64,000 nucleotides of DNA from Bacterioplanes sp965233665. GTDB taxonomy: Bacteria; Pseudomonadota; Gammaproteobacteria; Pseudomonadales; Oceanobacteraceae. The notes beneath the pieces are model-generated. The model saw nothing but the letters and a program-made list of their open reading frames with translations, made no database searches and was not told the origin of the DNA. Location: the NCBI GenBank assembly GCA_965233665.1, contig CBDDTG010000005.1, positions 62,001 to 126,000 on the forward strand, written 5' to 3'. A program made the translations under genes and the position numbers. Positions 9,162 to 17,553 of the stretch are shown here, piece by piece; position 1 is the stretch's first letter; each line of letters opens with the position of its first letter.

Positions 9162-10373
9162 ATGGGACTGCGAGCGACATTCGATAAAATGGCACCGCAC
9201 TTTGAAAAAGGCGGTAAGTACGAAAAGCTGTATCCACTGTATGAAGCAGTCGATACCGGTTTGTTCCATCCACCCAATGTGACCAACAACACCTCTCATG
9301 TGCGCGATGGCATCGACCTGAAACGTATCATGATCACAGTGTGGATCTGTACCTTCCCGGCCATGTTCTTTGGCATGTACAACATTGGTTTGCAGGCGAA
9401 TGAAGCCTTGGCAGCCGGTGCTGGCACTGCGATTGAAGGCTGGCGTGAAATGCTGATCGCCCTGTTGGGCGGTGGCGGCCATAACCCAGCCAGTTTCTGG
9501 GATAACTTTGCCTTTGGCGCGGCTTACTTCTTGCCGGTTTACGCCGTGACCTTTGCGGTAGGTGGCTTCTGGGAAGTGTTGTTTGCCATTGTGCGCAAGC
9601 ATGAGGTGAATGAAGGCTTCTTTGTGACCTCCATTTTGTTTGCTCTGATCCTGCCGCCGAGCATTCCCCTGTGGCAAGTTGCCCTGGGCATCAGCTTTGG
9701 TGTGGTGATCGGCAAAGAAATCTTTGGTGGTACTGGCAAAAACTTCCTGAACCCAGCACTGACTGGCCGTGCCTTCCTGTTCTTTGCTTACCCAGCAGAT
9801 TTATCGGGTAACTCGGTATGGACTGCGGTAGATGGCTTCTCGGGTGCAACGCCACTGAGCAACGCTCAAGAGGGCGGTGTGCAGGCTGTTATCGATGGCG
9901 GCGTGACCTGGTTTGACGCCTTCTTTGGCACCATTCAAGGCTCGATGGGCGAGACCAGCACCCTAGCAATCTTGCTGGGCGGCGTGGTGTTGCTGACCAT
10001 GGGCATTGCCAGCTGGCGCATCGTGTTAGGCGTGTTCGTTGGCATGGTGGCGACCACTTGGCTGTTTAACTTCATCGGTTCAGATACCAACCCACTGTTT
10101 GCTGTGCCTTGGTACTGGCATTTGGTGATGGGCGGCTTTGCCTTCGGCATGATCTTTATGGCCACGGACCCAGTGTCCGCTTCTATGACCAATACCGGCA
10201 AATTCTACTTTGGCGCTCTGATTGGTCTGATGGTGATTATGATCCGTGTGGCTAACCCGGCTTACCCTGAGGGCATGATGCTGGCGATTCTATTTGCCAA
10301 CCTATTTGCACCTCTGATCGACCATTTTGTGGTGCAGTCCAATATTAAACGGAGGGTTGCTCGTGTCAGCTAA
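9162..10373 (+). CDS. nqrB: Na+-NQR subunit B, membrane flavoprotein
   Basis: The 403-residue integral membrane subunit starts MGLRATFDKMAPHFEKGGKYEKLYPLYEA, matching other NqrB N-termini, followed by about ten hydrophobic spans. The SGAT motif in AVDGFSGATPLSNAQ carries the Thr expected to be linked to FMN through a phosphoester bond. The ATG at 9162 has the purine-rich site GAGGCGGAGGG just upstream, which is why it is preferred to an in-frame TTG at 9156 inside the nqrA end. NqrB binds quinone and forms part of the Na+ path. Covalent flavinylation needs ApbE, which is not encoded in this window. Confidence 0.97.
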   Translation: MGLRATFDKMAPHFEKGGKYEKLYPLYEAVDTGLFHPPNVTNNTSHVRDGIDLKRIMITVWICTFPAMFFGMYNIGLQANEALAAGAGTAIEGWREMLIALLGGGGHNPASFWDNFAFGAAYFLPVYAVTFAVGGFWEVLFAIVRKHEVNEGFFVTSILFALILPPSIPLWQVALGISFGVVIGKEIFGGTGKNFLNPALTGRAFLFFAYPADLSGNSVWTAVDGFSGATPLSNAQEGGVQAVIDGGVTWFDAFFGTIQGSMGETSTLAILLGGVVLLTMGIASWRIVLGVFVGMVATTWLFNFIGSDTNPLFAVPWYWHLVMGGFAFGMIFMATDPVSASMTNTGKFYFGALIGLMVIMIRVANPAYPEGMMLAILFANLFAPLIDHFVVQSNIKRRVARVS

Positions 10374-11166
10374 TAACGACAGCATCCAAAAAACTCTGAT
10401 CGTGGCGGTATTGCTGTGTCTGGTGTGTTCTGTGATTGTGGCGGGTGCCGCGGTGTCACTGAAACCACTGCAGCAAGCCAACATCGCAGAGGATATGAAG
10501 AAAAACATCCTCGCTGCTGCTGGTTTGCTTGATGGCAGCATAAGCGTTACTGAACAGTTTGAGCAGGTAACGACCCGCATCGTTAACTTGGAAGAAGGCC
10601 GCTTTGCGACCGAAGCCGAAGTTAACGACATCAAAAAACTGATGGGTCTGAATGACATCAGTAAGTTTGATCAGCGCAAAGCTTCACAAATGCCCGAGCT
10701 GTCTGACAAGCTCGCCGGCAGTGAAGACCCTGCCAGCATTAAGCGTCGCTCCAAATATGCGGCTGTGTATTTGGTTCAAGAAGGCGATCAGTTAGAGAAA
10801 CTCATTTTACCGATCCACGGCTATGGCTTGTGGTCCACCCTGTATGGCTTCATCGCTTTGAAAGGCGATTTGGAGACCGTTGAAGGCTTGGGTTTCTATG
10901 AGCATGGTGAAACGCCGGGACTGGGTGGCGAAGTCGACAACCCATTGTGGAAAGCCAAGTGGGTTGGCAAAGAGCTGCACAATGAGCAAGGTAAGTTAGC
11001 CATTGAAGTGATCAAGGGTGAAGCCCCTCGCGACTCTGAGCATAAGGTGGACGGCTTAAGCGGTGCGACGCTGACCAGCCGCGGTGTGAACAACCTGGTG
11101 CGTTATTGGGTGGGCGAACAAGCCTTTGGCAAACTGCTGAATCAAATGAAATCACAGGGGGCTTAA
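10363..11166 (+). CDS. nqrC: Na+-NQR subunit C, periplasm-facing flavoprotein
   Basis: The product has 267 residues with a single N-terminal membrane span (TLIVAVLLCLVCSVIVAGAA), then a soluble domain ending in VDGLSGATLTSRGV. The Thr in SGAT-L-T is the expected covalent FMN site. The start is GTG at 10363, 7 nt after GGAGG (10351-10355), and overlaps the end of nqrB by 11 bp. The in-frame ATG further upstream, inside nqrB, has no ribosome binding site. NqrC passes electrons between the membrane iron site and NqrB. Confidence 0.96.
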   Translation: MSANNDSIQKTLIVAVLLCLVCSVIVAGAAVSLKPLQQANIAEDMKKNILAAAGLLDGSISVTEQFEQVTTRIVNLEEGRFATEAEVNDIKKLMGLNDISKFDQRKASQMPELSDKLAGSEDPASIKRRSKYAAVYLVQEGDQLEKLILPIHGYGLWSTLYGFIALKGDLETVEGLGFYEHGETPGLGGEVDNPLWKAKWVGKELHNEQGKLAIEVIKGEAPRDSEHKVDGLSGATLTSRGVNNLVRYWVGEQAFGKLLNQMKSQGA

Positions 11167-11167
11167 G

Positions 11168-11830
11168 GTGTCTGAGATTAAAAACGTTCTGACCGAACCC
11201 TTATTTAATAAAAACCCAATTGCTTTGCAGATCCTGGGGATTTGCTCGGCATTGGCAGTAACCACCAGCTTACAAGTCACCTTGGTGATGTGTTTGGCGG
11301 TGATTGCGGTGACGTCGTTTTCTAACGTCGGCGTATCGTTAATCCGTAACCATATTCCGAACAACATTCGGATTATTGTGCAGATGATTATTATCGCCTC
11401 GCTGGTGATTGTGGTTGATCAGGTATTAAAAGCTTTTGCTTATGAAATCAGTAAGCAGCTGTCGGTATTTGTGGGCCTGATTATCACTAACTGTATCGTG
11501 ATGGGCCGTGCTGAAGCTTTTGCCATGAAAAATGGTCCTGTATTGAGCTTCTTTGATGGCGTGGGCAATGGCCTGGGCTATTCGGTTGTGCTGATCGTTG
11601 TGGCAACCATTCGCGAGTTGTTTGGCGCAGGTAAGTTGCTGGGTGTCGAGATTCTGCCGCTGGTCACCGATGGTGGCTGGTATCAGTCGAACGGCCTGTT
11701 GCTGCTGCCACCGTCTGCCTTCTTCATTATTGGTCTGTTCATCTGGGCACTGCGCAGCTGGAAGAAAGATCAGGTAGAAGAGCCAGACTTTAAGATTCTG
11801 CCAAACACTGAACACTCAGGAGGCCACTAA
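11168..11830 (+). CDS. nqrD: Na+-NQR subunit D
   Basis: The 220-residue, very hydrophobic protein has six membrane spans and is homologous to NqrE. Two Cys residues in inverted positions, in LGICSALAV near residue 26 and ITNCIVMGRAEAF near 110, match the Cys pair that, with those of NqrE, holds the iron centre in the membrane. It starts with GTG one base after the nqrC stop. Its final A is the first base of the nqrE ATG. Confidence 0.96.
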   Translation: MSEIKNVLTEPLFNKNPIALQILGICSALAVTTSLQVTLVMCLAVIAVTSFSNVGVSLIRNHIPNNIRIIVQMIIIASLVIVVDQVLKAFAYEISKQLSVFVGLIITNCIVMGRAEAFAMKNGPVLSFFDGVGNGLGYSVVLIVVATIRELFGAGKLLGVEILPLVTDGGWYQSNGLLLLPPSAFFIIGLFIWALRSWKKDQVEEPDFKILPNTEHSGGH

Positions 11831-12444
11831 TGGAACATTATTTAAGCCTGCTGGTTAAAGCGGTCTTTGTCGAAAATATGGCGTTGGCCTTCTTCTTGGG
11901 CATGTGTACCTTTTTGGCCATTTCTAAGAAGATCCAAACCGCCATTGGCCTAGGTATCGCGGTGATTTTGGTGCTGGCCATTACGGTGCCGGTGAATAAC
12001 CTGATTTACACCGGTTTGCTGAAAGAAGGCGCAATGACCTGGATCAGCGAAGATCTTGCCACGGTTGATCTGAGCTTCTTGGGCCTGTTGACCTACATCG
12101 GCGTGATCGCTGCCATGGTACAGATTTTGGAAATGGTGCTGGATAAGTACGTTCCGTCTTTGTACAACGCTCTGGGTGTGTTTTTGCCGCTGATTACCGT
12201 GAACTGCGCCATCATGGGTGCCTCATTGTTCATGGTCGAGCGTGATTACAACCTGGGTGAAAGTGTCGTGTATGGCGTGGGTGCAGGCCTTGGCTGGGCA
12301 CTGGCGATTGCGTCACTGGCGGGTATTCGCGAAAAAATGAAGTACAGCGATGTGCCGGCAGGCCTGCAAGGTCTGGGCATTACCTTTATGACCGTTGGCT
12401 TGATGTCCCTCGGCTTCATGTCCTTCTCTGGCGTATCACTGTAA
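11830..12444 (+). CDS. nqrE: Na+-NQR subunit E
   Basis: The 204-residue membrane subunit starts MEHYLSLLVKAVFVENMALAFFLG. It is related to NqrD but inserted in the opposite topology. GMCTFLAIS and TVNCAIMGASLFMVERD hold the two conserved Cys residues of the intramembrane iron site. The start codon overlaps the nqrD stop (TAATG), with AGGAGG just upstream, giving translational coupling. Confidence 0.96.
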   Translation: MEHYLSLLVKAVFVENMALAFFLGMCTFLAISKKIQTAIGLGIAVILVLAITVPVNNLIYTGLLKEGAMTWISEDLATVDLSFLGLLTYIGVIAAMVQILEMVLDKYVPSLYNALGVFLPLITVNCAIMGASLFMVERDYNLGESVVYGVGAGLGWALAIASLAGIREKMKYSDVPAGLQGLGITFMTVGLMSLGFMSFSGVSL

Positions 12445-12455
12445 GGAGTTAGGCA

Positions 12456-13679
12456 ATGGATATCGAGATTATCTTAGGCGTGGTGATGTTCACCGTGATT
12501 GTATTGTCACTGGTGGCCGTCATTTTAAGTGCCCGTGCCAAACTGGTGAGCTCAGGTAATGTAAAAATCCTGATCAACGGTGAGCGCGAAATTGAAACCG
12601 AAGCCGGTGGCAAGCTGCTAGGCACTCTGGCCGCTAACGGCGTGTTCTTGTCCTCTGCCTGTGGCGGTGGTGGTACTTGCGCCCAGTGTAAGTGCCGCAT
12701 TACCGAAGGTGGTGGCTCTATGCTGCCGACGGAAGAGTCGCACTTTACCAAAGGTGAAGCGCGTGAGGGCTGGCGCTTGTCGTGTCAGGCGCCGGTTAAG
12801 CAAGACATGCACGTAGAAGTGCCAGAAGAAGTCTTCGGCGTGAAAAAATGGGAAACCACCGTGGTGTCTAACCCGAACGTGGCGACCTTTATTAAAGAGC
12901 TGACGCTGAAGCTGCCAGAAGGCGAAAACGTGGACTTCCGCGCTGGCGGTTACGTTCAGCTTGAGTGCCCACCGTATGAGATCAATTTCTCTGACTTCGA
13001 TATTGAAGACGAATATCGCGGTGACTGGGAGCGCTTTGGCTTCTTTGACCTGAAAGCGGTCAACAAAGAAGACGTGATTCGCGCCTATTCGATGGCCAAC
13101 TACCCAGAAGAAAAGGGTGTGGTGAAGTTCAATATTCGTATTGCAACGCCACCGCCAGGGGCCAAAGACATTCCGCCAGGCATCATGTCCAGTTATGTGT
13201 TCAACCTGAAGCCAGGTGACAAAGTAACTGTGTACGGGCCATTTGGTGAGTTCTTCGCCAAAGATACCGATGCCGAAATGGTATTTATCGGTGGTGGTGC
13301 GGGCATGGCGCCGATGCGCTCGCACATTTTCGATCAGCTTAAGCGTTTGAACTCTAAGCGTAAGATCAGCTTCTGGTACGGTGCGCGCTCTCTGCGTGAA
13401 CTTTTCTACCAGGATGAGTACGACATGCTGGCGGCTGAAAATGAAAACTTTGAGTGGCATGTGGCTATGTCAGATCCACAACCAGAAGATAACTGGGACG
13501 GTCTGACAGGCTTCATCCACAACGTGTTGTACGAGCGCTACCTCAAGGACCATCCGGCTCCTGAAGATTGTGAGTACTACATGTGTGGGCCCCCAATCAT
13601 GAACCAATCGGTCATCAAGATGTTGGAAGGTCTCGGTGTTGAGCCTGAAAACATCATGCTGGATGACTTCGGCGGTTGA
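12456..13679 (+). CDS. nqrF: Na+-NQR subunit F, NADH-oxidising ferredoxin reductase-like subunit
   Basis: The 407-residue protein starts with one membrane span. A [2Fe-2S] domain follows, with Cys in SSACGGGGTCAQCKC and a fourth Cys in WRLSCQAPVK. Next come an FAD domain (RAYSMANYPEEKG) and an NADH domain (GGGAGMAPMRSHIFDQL, CGPPIMN). This subunit takes hydride from NADH and feeds single electrons into the complex. It is the last gene of the operon; a strong terminator follows at once, so apbE and nqrM, often found next, are not here. Confidence 0.97.
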   Translation: MDIEIILGVVMFTVIVLSLVAVILSARAKLVSSGNVKILINGEREIETEAGGKLLGTLAANGVFLSSACGGGGTCAQCKCRITEGGGSMLPTEESHFTKGEAREGWRLSCQAPVKQDMHVEVPEEVFGVKKWETTVVSNPNVATFIKELTLKLPEGENVDFRAGGYVQLECPPYEINFSDFDIEDEYRGDWERFGFFDLKAVNKEDVIRAYSMANYPEEKGVVKFNIRIATPPPGAKDIPPGIMSSYVFNLKPGDKVTVYGPFGEFFAKDTDAEMVFIGGGAGMAPMRSHIFDQLKRLNSKRKISFWYGARSLRELFYQDEYDMLAAENENFEWHVAMSDPQPEDNWDGLTGFIHNVLYERYLKDHPAPEDCEYYMCGPPIMNQSVIKMLEGLGVEPENIMLDDFGG

Positions 13680-13686
13680 TGCCCTA

Positions 13687-13710
13687 AAGCCCGGTTCGCC
13701 GGGCTTTTTT
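13687..13710 (+). terminator. Rho-independent terminator after nqrF
   Basis: The stem AGCCCGG (13688-13694) pairs with CCGGGCT (13699-13705) around a TTCG tetraloop, followed by further T residues. It begins 8 bp after the nqrF stop. Confidence 0.95.
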
Positions 13711-13870
13711 ATACACTCTTTCCTTACGAGCAAAAGTTCTAAAACCAGTGTCATCACCCGCTTGGGTGTTGATCTGCCGCAAATGACTCCTACTACGCCC
13801 CGAGCGGCCATAGTGTCGCCTGTTGGCTTCCGCTATCATCAATGAGATAGCTTTCTCGCCGAGATCTTTT

Positions 13871-15010
13871 ATGTCCGAACCAACAACTTTTGAGAACGCC
13901 CCCATCAACTGGGTGCCTGCGATCTTGTTCTCTGTCACTGGCTTGGTGGCACTGATCGCCGTGCCCTGGTATGGCTTTAGCTATGGCTACAGCCTGGCCG
14001 CCGTGGTGGCTTATATCGTACTTACATCTTTGACCGAACTGGCCATTACCGCAGGCTACCATCGCTTGTGGGCGCACAACGCCTACGAAGCCCATTGGAG
14101 TGTGCGCTTGTTGTTTGCTTTATTTGGCGCCATGGCGCTGCAAAATACTGTGCTGCATTGGAGCTCTGGCCACCGGGTTCATCATCGCCATGTCGATGAT
14201 GTCGACATCGACCCCTATTCGGCCAAACGTGGTTTATGGTTTTCACACATCGGCTGGATGCTACGTCATTACCCTAGCGGTGAGGTGAATTTCGATAATG
14301 TAAAAAACCTGACCAAAGACCCCATCGTTATGTGGCAGTACAAGTATTATGTGCCCATTGCCTTGGTGATGAACTTTGCTATTCCTATTGGTCTTGGTGT
14401 CATTTTTTCGGACATGTGGGGCATGATTTTGCTGGCAGGTTTCTTGCGCATCGTGACGACTCACCACTTCACCTTCTTTATTAACTCGATTGCTCACAAG
14501 TGGGGCGCGCAGCCGTACACGGATGAAAATACCGCGCGGGATAATCACTTTTTTGCTTTTCTGACGTTTGGCGAGGGCTATCACAATTACCACCATATTT
14601 TTCAAAATGATTACCGCAATGGCATTAAATGGTGGCAATGGGACCCAACAAAATGGCTGATCAAAGGCTGTGAGTTGGTCGGCTTGGCGCGTAATTTACG
14701 CGTGGTACCGGATTTTAAAATCCAGCGGGCGCGTCTGGATATGCAGTTTAAACGTGCTCAAGAGAAGTTGGCCAAAGCTCAAAATCGTGAGCAATGGTCA
14801 GACTTACTGGAAAAAGAGTACGAACAGTTTAAAACCATGTTGGCTGAGTGGAAGAGCTTGCAATCTGAGCGCTATCAAGAGACGCGCCGCAGCTTGCAGC
14901 ACAAATGGGAAACCGCAGCGTTGCGTACTCGTTATCAGGAGTTGGAATACTCGCTGAAAATGCAGCAGAAGCGGCTAAAAATCATGATGGCGCAGTTCGC
15001 CACCAGTTAA
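13871..15010 (+). CDS. Acyl-CoA/acyl-lipid delta-9 desaturase with C-terminal coiled coil
   Basis: The membrane desaturase has 379 residues. Its three histidine boxes are GYHRLWAH (near residue 66), HRVHHRH (near 103) and GYHNYHH (near 237), placed between hydrophobic hairpins as in stearoyl-CoA-type desaturases. It inserts a cis double bond into saturated acyl chains at the cytoplasmic membrane. After about residue 285 the chain becomes charged and helical (many K, E, Q, R with heptad-like Leu), an extension of roughly 95 residues that may form a coiled coil. The ATG at 13871 is chosen because the family starts here; the ribosome binding site is weak. Confidence 0.9.
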   Translation: MSEPTTFENAPINWVPAILFSVTGLVALIAVPWYGFSYGYSLAAVVAYIVLTSLTELAITAGYHRLWAHNAYEAHWSVRLLFALFGAMALQNTVLHWSSGHRVHHRHVDDVDIDPYSAKRGLWFSHIGWMLRHYPSGEVNFDNVKNLTKDPIVMWQYKYYVPIALVMNFAIPIGLGVIFSDMWGMILLAGFLRIVTTHHFTFFINSIAHKWGAQPYTDENTARDNHFFAFLTFGEGYHNYHHIFQNDYRNGIKWWQWDPTKWLIKGCELVGLARNLRVVPDFKIQRARLDMQFKRAQEKLAKAQNREQWSDLLEKEYEQFKTMLAEWKSLQSERYQETRRSLQHKWETAALRTRYQELEYSLKMQQKRLKIMMAQFATS

Positions 15011-15026
15011 TGGCCAATTTTTCATG

Positions 15027-15053
15027 AAAAAGCCCCGCTTGCGGGGCTTTTTT
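15027..15053 (+). terminator. Rho-independent terminator after the desaturase gene
   Basis: AGCCCCG (15031-15037) pairs with CGGGGCT (15042-15048) around CTTG, with a T-run after it and an A-run before it, so it may work in both directions. Confidence 0.94.
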
Positions 15054-15123
15054 GTGTCTGTAGGTAGTGTCGTAACAGTGACAGGGTTACCATGGCCGCG
15101 GACCAAATTGGGAGTGCATGACG

Positions 15124-15795
15124 ATGGCAAATGTAGTGATTACGGGCGCCAACCGCGGGATTGGTTTGGCGTTGGCGCAGCAACTGGCTGCACGAGGTGA
15201 CCGGGTGACGGCGGTTTGTCGTGACAGCAGTGATGAGCTGGAAGCGGTGGCCGATCAAATCGTCTCGGGCATTGATGTCACAGATGAAAACAGTGTGAGC
15301 GGGTTGCAAACCATATTGAGCGAAATACTCGATGGCGATCTGGATATTTTGATTAATAATGCCGGTGTTTTTCGCAATGAGTCCCTTCAGCAGTTGGACA
15401 CCGACAGTATTCGTCAACAGTTTGAGGTGAACACCATTGCGCCGTTAACCTTGGCGGCAAATTTAAGCCCGTTAATGGTGGCAGGCAGCAAGCTGGTCAA
15501 CATCACTAGCCGCATGGGATCCATTGCCGACAATGGCTCAGGGCAATATTACGGCTACCGTGCGTCGAAGGCGGCACTCAATGCGGTGAGCAAAAGCCTG
15601 GCGCTGGATCTACACCCTCAGGGCATCGCCGTCGCCGTGTTGCACCCAGGTTTTGTGCAAACGCGCATGGTGGGCTTTAACGGAGATGTTACCCCAGAGC
15701 AATCTGCAGCCGGGCTGATTCAGCGCATCGATGAACTTAACCTGGCTAACACTGGGTCTTTTTGGCATGCCAATGGTGAAGCACTTCCCTGGTAA
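15124..15795 (+). CDS. Short-chain dehydrogenase/reductase
   Basis: The protein has about 223 residues and a classical SDR fold. It shows the NAD(P)-binding TGANRGIG near residue 7, NNAG near 78, the catalytic Ser in NITSRMGS and the YxxxK pair in YGYRASK. It oxidises or reduces an unknown carbonyl or alcohol substrate in the cytoplasm. Two in-frame ATGs are possible; 15124 sits 9 nt from GGAG (15111-15114), while 15118 is only 3 nt away. It is followed after 20 bp by a small conserved gene, probably co-transcribed. Confidence 0.88.
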   Translation: MANVVITGANRGIGLALAQQLAARGDRVTAVCRDSSDELEAVADQIVSGIDVTDENSVSGLQTILSEILDGDLDILINNAGVFRNESLQQLDTDSIRQQFEVNTIAPLTLAANLSPLMVAGSKLVNITSRMGSIADNGSGQYYGYRASKAALNAVSKSLALDLHPQGIAVAVLHPGFVQTRMVGFNGDVTPEQSAAGLIQRIDELNLANTGSFWHANGEALPW

Positions 15796-15815
15796 TTTAT
15801 TTTAGGAGCAGCAAC

Positions 15816-16172
15816 ATGAGCACACGTAAAGCGCGAATAGAAAAGAAACTGCATACTCGCTATCAGGCGGAGTTTTTATTTGAATGCAGTCAAGATCCTC
15901 AATGGGCGGCCAAACTGCAGGCACTAGAAGGTGAACAGGTGCTGGAAAGCGCTCAAGAAGGCATGCCAGCGGATTTATTGGCGGCCTTTCCTGAGCTGGA
16001 CACCATGGCGTTGAATTATTGCATTGAACGCGTTGAGCTAAATGAAGTACCGCGTGACGCGTCTTGCTGGTGGCCGCTGGAGGAAGGCACACAGTTTTTC
16101 TTGTGTTATCCCGCACGCTTCCCGCAAGCGGCGTTGTATTTGGCCGTCGATTTCGACGACCACACCCATTAG
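15816..16172 (+). CDS. Conserved hypothetical protein, 118 residues
   Basis: A clear AGGAG precedes the ATG at 15816, 20 bp after the SDR gene. The product (MSTRKARIEKKLHTRYQAEF...) has a basic N-terminus, an acidic middle and a strand-rich C-terminus (WWPLEEGTQFFLCYPARFP). There is no signal peptide or membrane span, so it should be cytoplasmic. I do not recognise a family. Its last 4 bp overlap the convergent saccharopine-dehydrogenase-like gene. Confidence 0.75.
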   Translation: MSTRKARIEKKLHTRYQAEFLFECSQDPQWAAKLQALEGEQVLESAQEGMPADLLAAFPELDTMALNYCIERVELNEVPRDASCWWPLEEGTQFFLCYPARFPQAALYLAVDFDDHTH

Positions 16173-17419
16173 TCCAACACCTCAAAGGTGACGCCGGCAT
16201 GCTGCTGTAGGCGCTCGAAAAAGCGCTGATCAAACACAGATGCCGGTGTCCAAAAGCCGCCTTTCGGGCCAGTTTTCTGGCCTTTGTCGTGCAGATCAAG
16301 GGCCAGTGAGGCCGCGGCTTGGCCGAGCATTTTGCCGGTTGAGCCGTAGCCCGGGTCGCGATCTCCCGTGACTTTTACCTGCATGCTTTGCCCGTCGCGG
16401 CTAGTGCCTTTCAAGCGAATATCAAAAAAGCCGTTTTCCTGTTGCTCGGGGCTAGGGCCTTCGCCGGGTTTTGGTAACAGTGTTTTTTCCAATAACCAAC
16501 GGCTGGGTTTGAGCGCCGCACCGGCCATAAAAGCACCTAGGCCACCGACTAATCCCATGGCGGTTAAACGACCACGCGTACCGCGACCGGTGAGCATGGC
16601 TTCGTCATAAATAAAATCATCGCCGTAGGCGTTGTTGAGTAGGGCATTGGAGCGATGCACGATGCGGGTATTAATGGCCGCCATAATAAAAGGCGCGGAC
16701 CAGGCGTTAAAATCGGCATCCAGTCTGGCGCCTTTTAGGTTGGGCTGGCGCGCACTAAAACCGTGGCCAGCAGGGCACAGGGCATAAGGATTGGCCAATT
16801 GTTTGCGTAAATCCGGGTTGGCCACCGCTTCTTTGGTTAGGTTGACGATGCTGGCAACGGTGCCGCCAGACATGCCGCCTTTGGCCGCTTTAACGCGCAT
16901 ACGTACTTGTTGTGCCGGCTGAGAGAAGCGCTGTTGCATGTGCTGCTGTAAAAAAGCAACGCCCATGTCAGAGGGCACGGAGTCAAAACCACAGCTGTGC
17001 ACAATGCGAGCGCCGCTCTCTTGGGCACGGGCCTCATATTTATCGATCATGGCTCGAATCCATTGCGGCTCACCGGTCAAGTCGCAATAGTCGGTGCCTG
17101 AGCCGGCGCAAACGCGAACCAGTGTTTCGCCGTATAGGGCGTATGGCCCCACCGTGGAGACCACCACATTCGTTTGCTCACATAAAGCTTGCAGCGCTTG
17201 TTCATCGGCGGCATCGGCAACAATAATGGGCACCCGGCCAGCATCATCGCCCAGCTCGTCCAATAGACTGCCGCGCAGCGTTTGCAGCTTGCGTTGTGAG
17301 CGTCCAGCGATGGCCCATTTTAGTTCACCGTCGAGACCAAATTGTTTGGCCAGATAATGGGTGAGAATTTGGCCAACAAAGCTGCTGGCTCCAAATACCA
17401 CGAGATCGTAGTGCGCCAT
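16169..17419 (-). CDS. Saccharopine dehydrogenase-like NAD(P)-binding oxidoreductase
   Basis: The 416-residue protein opens with a Rossmann fold, MAHYDLVVFGASSFVGQILTHYLA, and continues with blocks typical of the SCCPDH / trans-acting enoyl reductase group (GPYALYGETLVRVCAGSGTDYCDLTGE, HSCGFDSVPSD, AKGGMSGGT). Members include human SCCPDH and mycobacterial enoyl reductases acting on lipids; the substrate is unknown. GAGGAAC precedes the ATG. It is transcribed divergently from a LysR regulator, which may control it. Confidence 0.85.
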   Translation of the reverse strand: MAHYDLVVFGASSFVGQILTHYLAKQFGLDGELKWAIAGRSQRKLQTLRGSLLDELGDDAGRVPIIVADAADEQALQALCEQTNVVVSTVGPYALYGETLVRVCAGSGTDYCDLTGEPQWIRAMIDKYEARAQESGARIVHSCGFDSVPSDMGVAFLQQHMQQRFSQPAQQVRMRVKAAKGGMSGGTVASIVNLTKEAVANPDLRKQLANPYALCPAGHGFSARQPNLKGARLDADFNAWSAPFIMAAINTRIVHRSNALLNNAYGDDFIYDEAMLTGRGTRGRLTAMGLVGGLGAFMAGAALKPSRWLLEKTLLPKPGEGPSPEQQENGFFDIRLKGTSRDGQSMQVKVTGDRDPGYGSTGKMLGQAAASLALDLHDKGQKTGPKGGFWTPASVFDQRFFERLQQHAGVTFEVLD

Positions 17420-17553
17420 AATGTTCCTCGATGCGTTTTTATTTGGCGCTCAAGTTAACAGTGTTTGGCGTGACCGGTAAGGGGCATTTGCGCAAACCAT
17501 ATCGGCACAGTAGCCATTTGGTCAGAACGAAAAATAATTAATGGTGTGAGATT

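Noticed and set aside
8871..9677. 268-codon open frame antisense to nqrA/nqrB
   Set aside because: It crosses the nqrA-nqrB boundary and shows no family motif; a shadow of the real genes.
12618..13460. 280-codon open frame antisense to nqrF
   Set aside because: nqrF motifs are complete on the plus strand; the antisense translation is rich in His, Arg and Phe without domain character.
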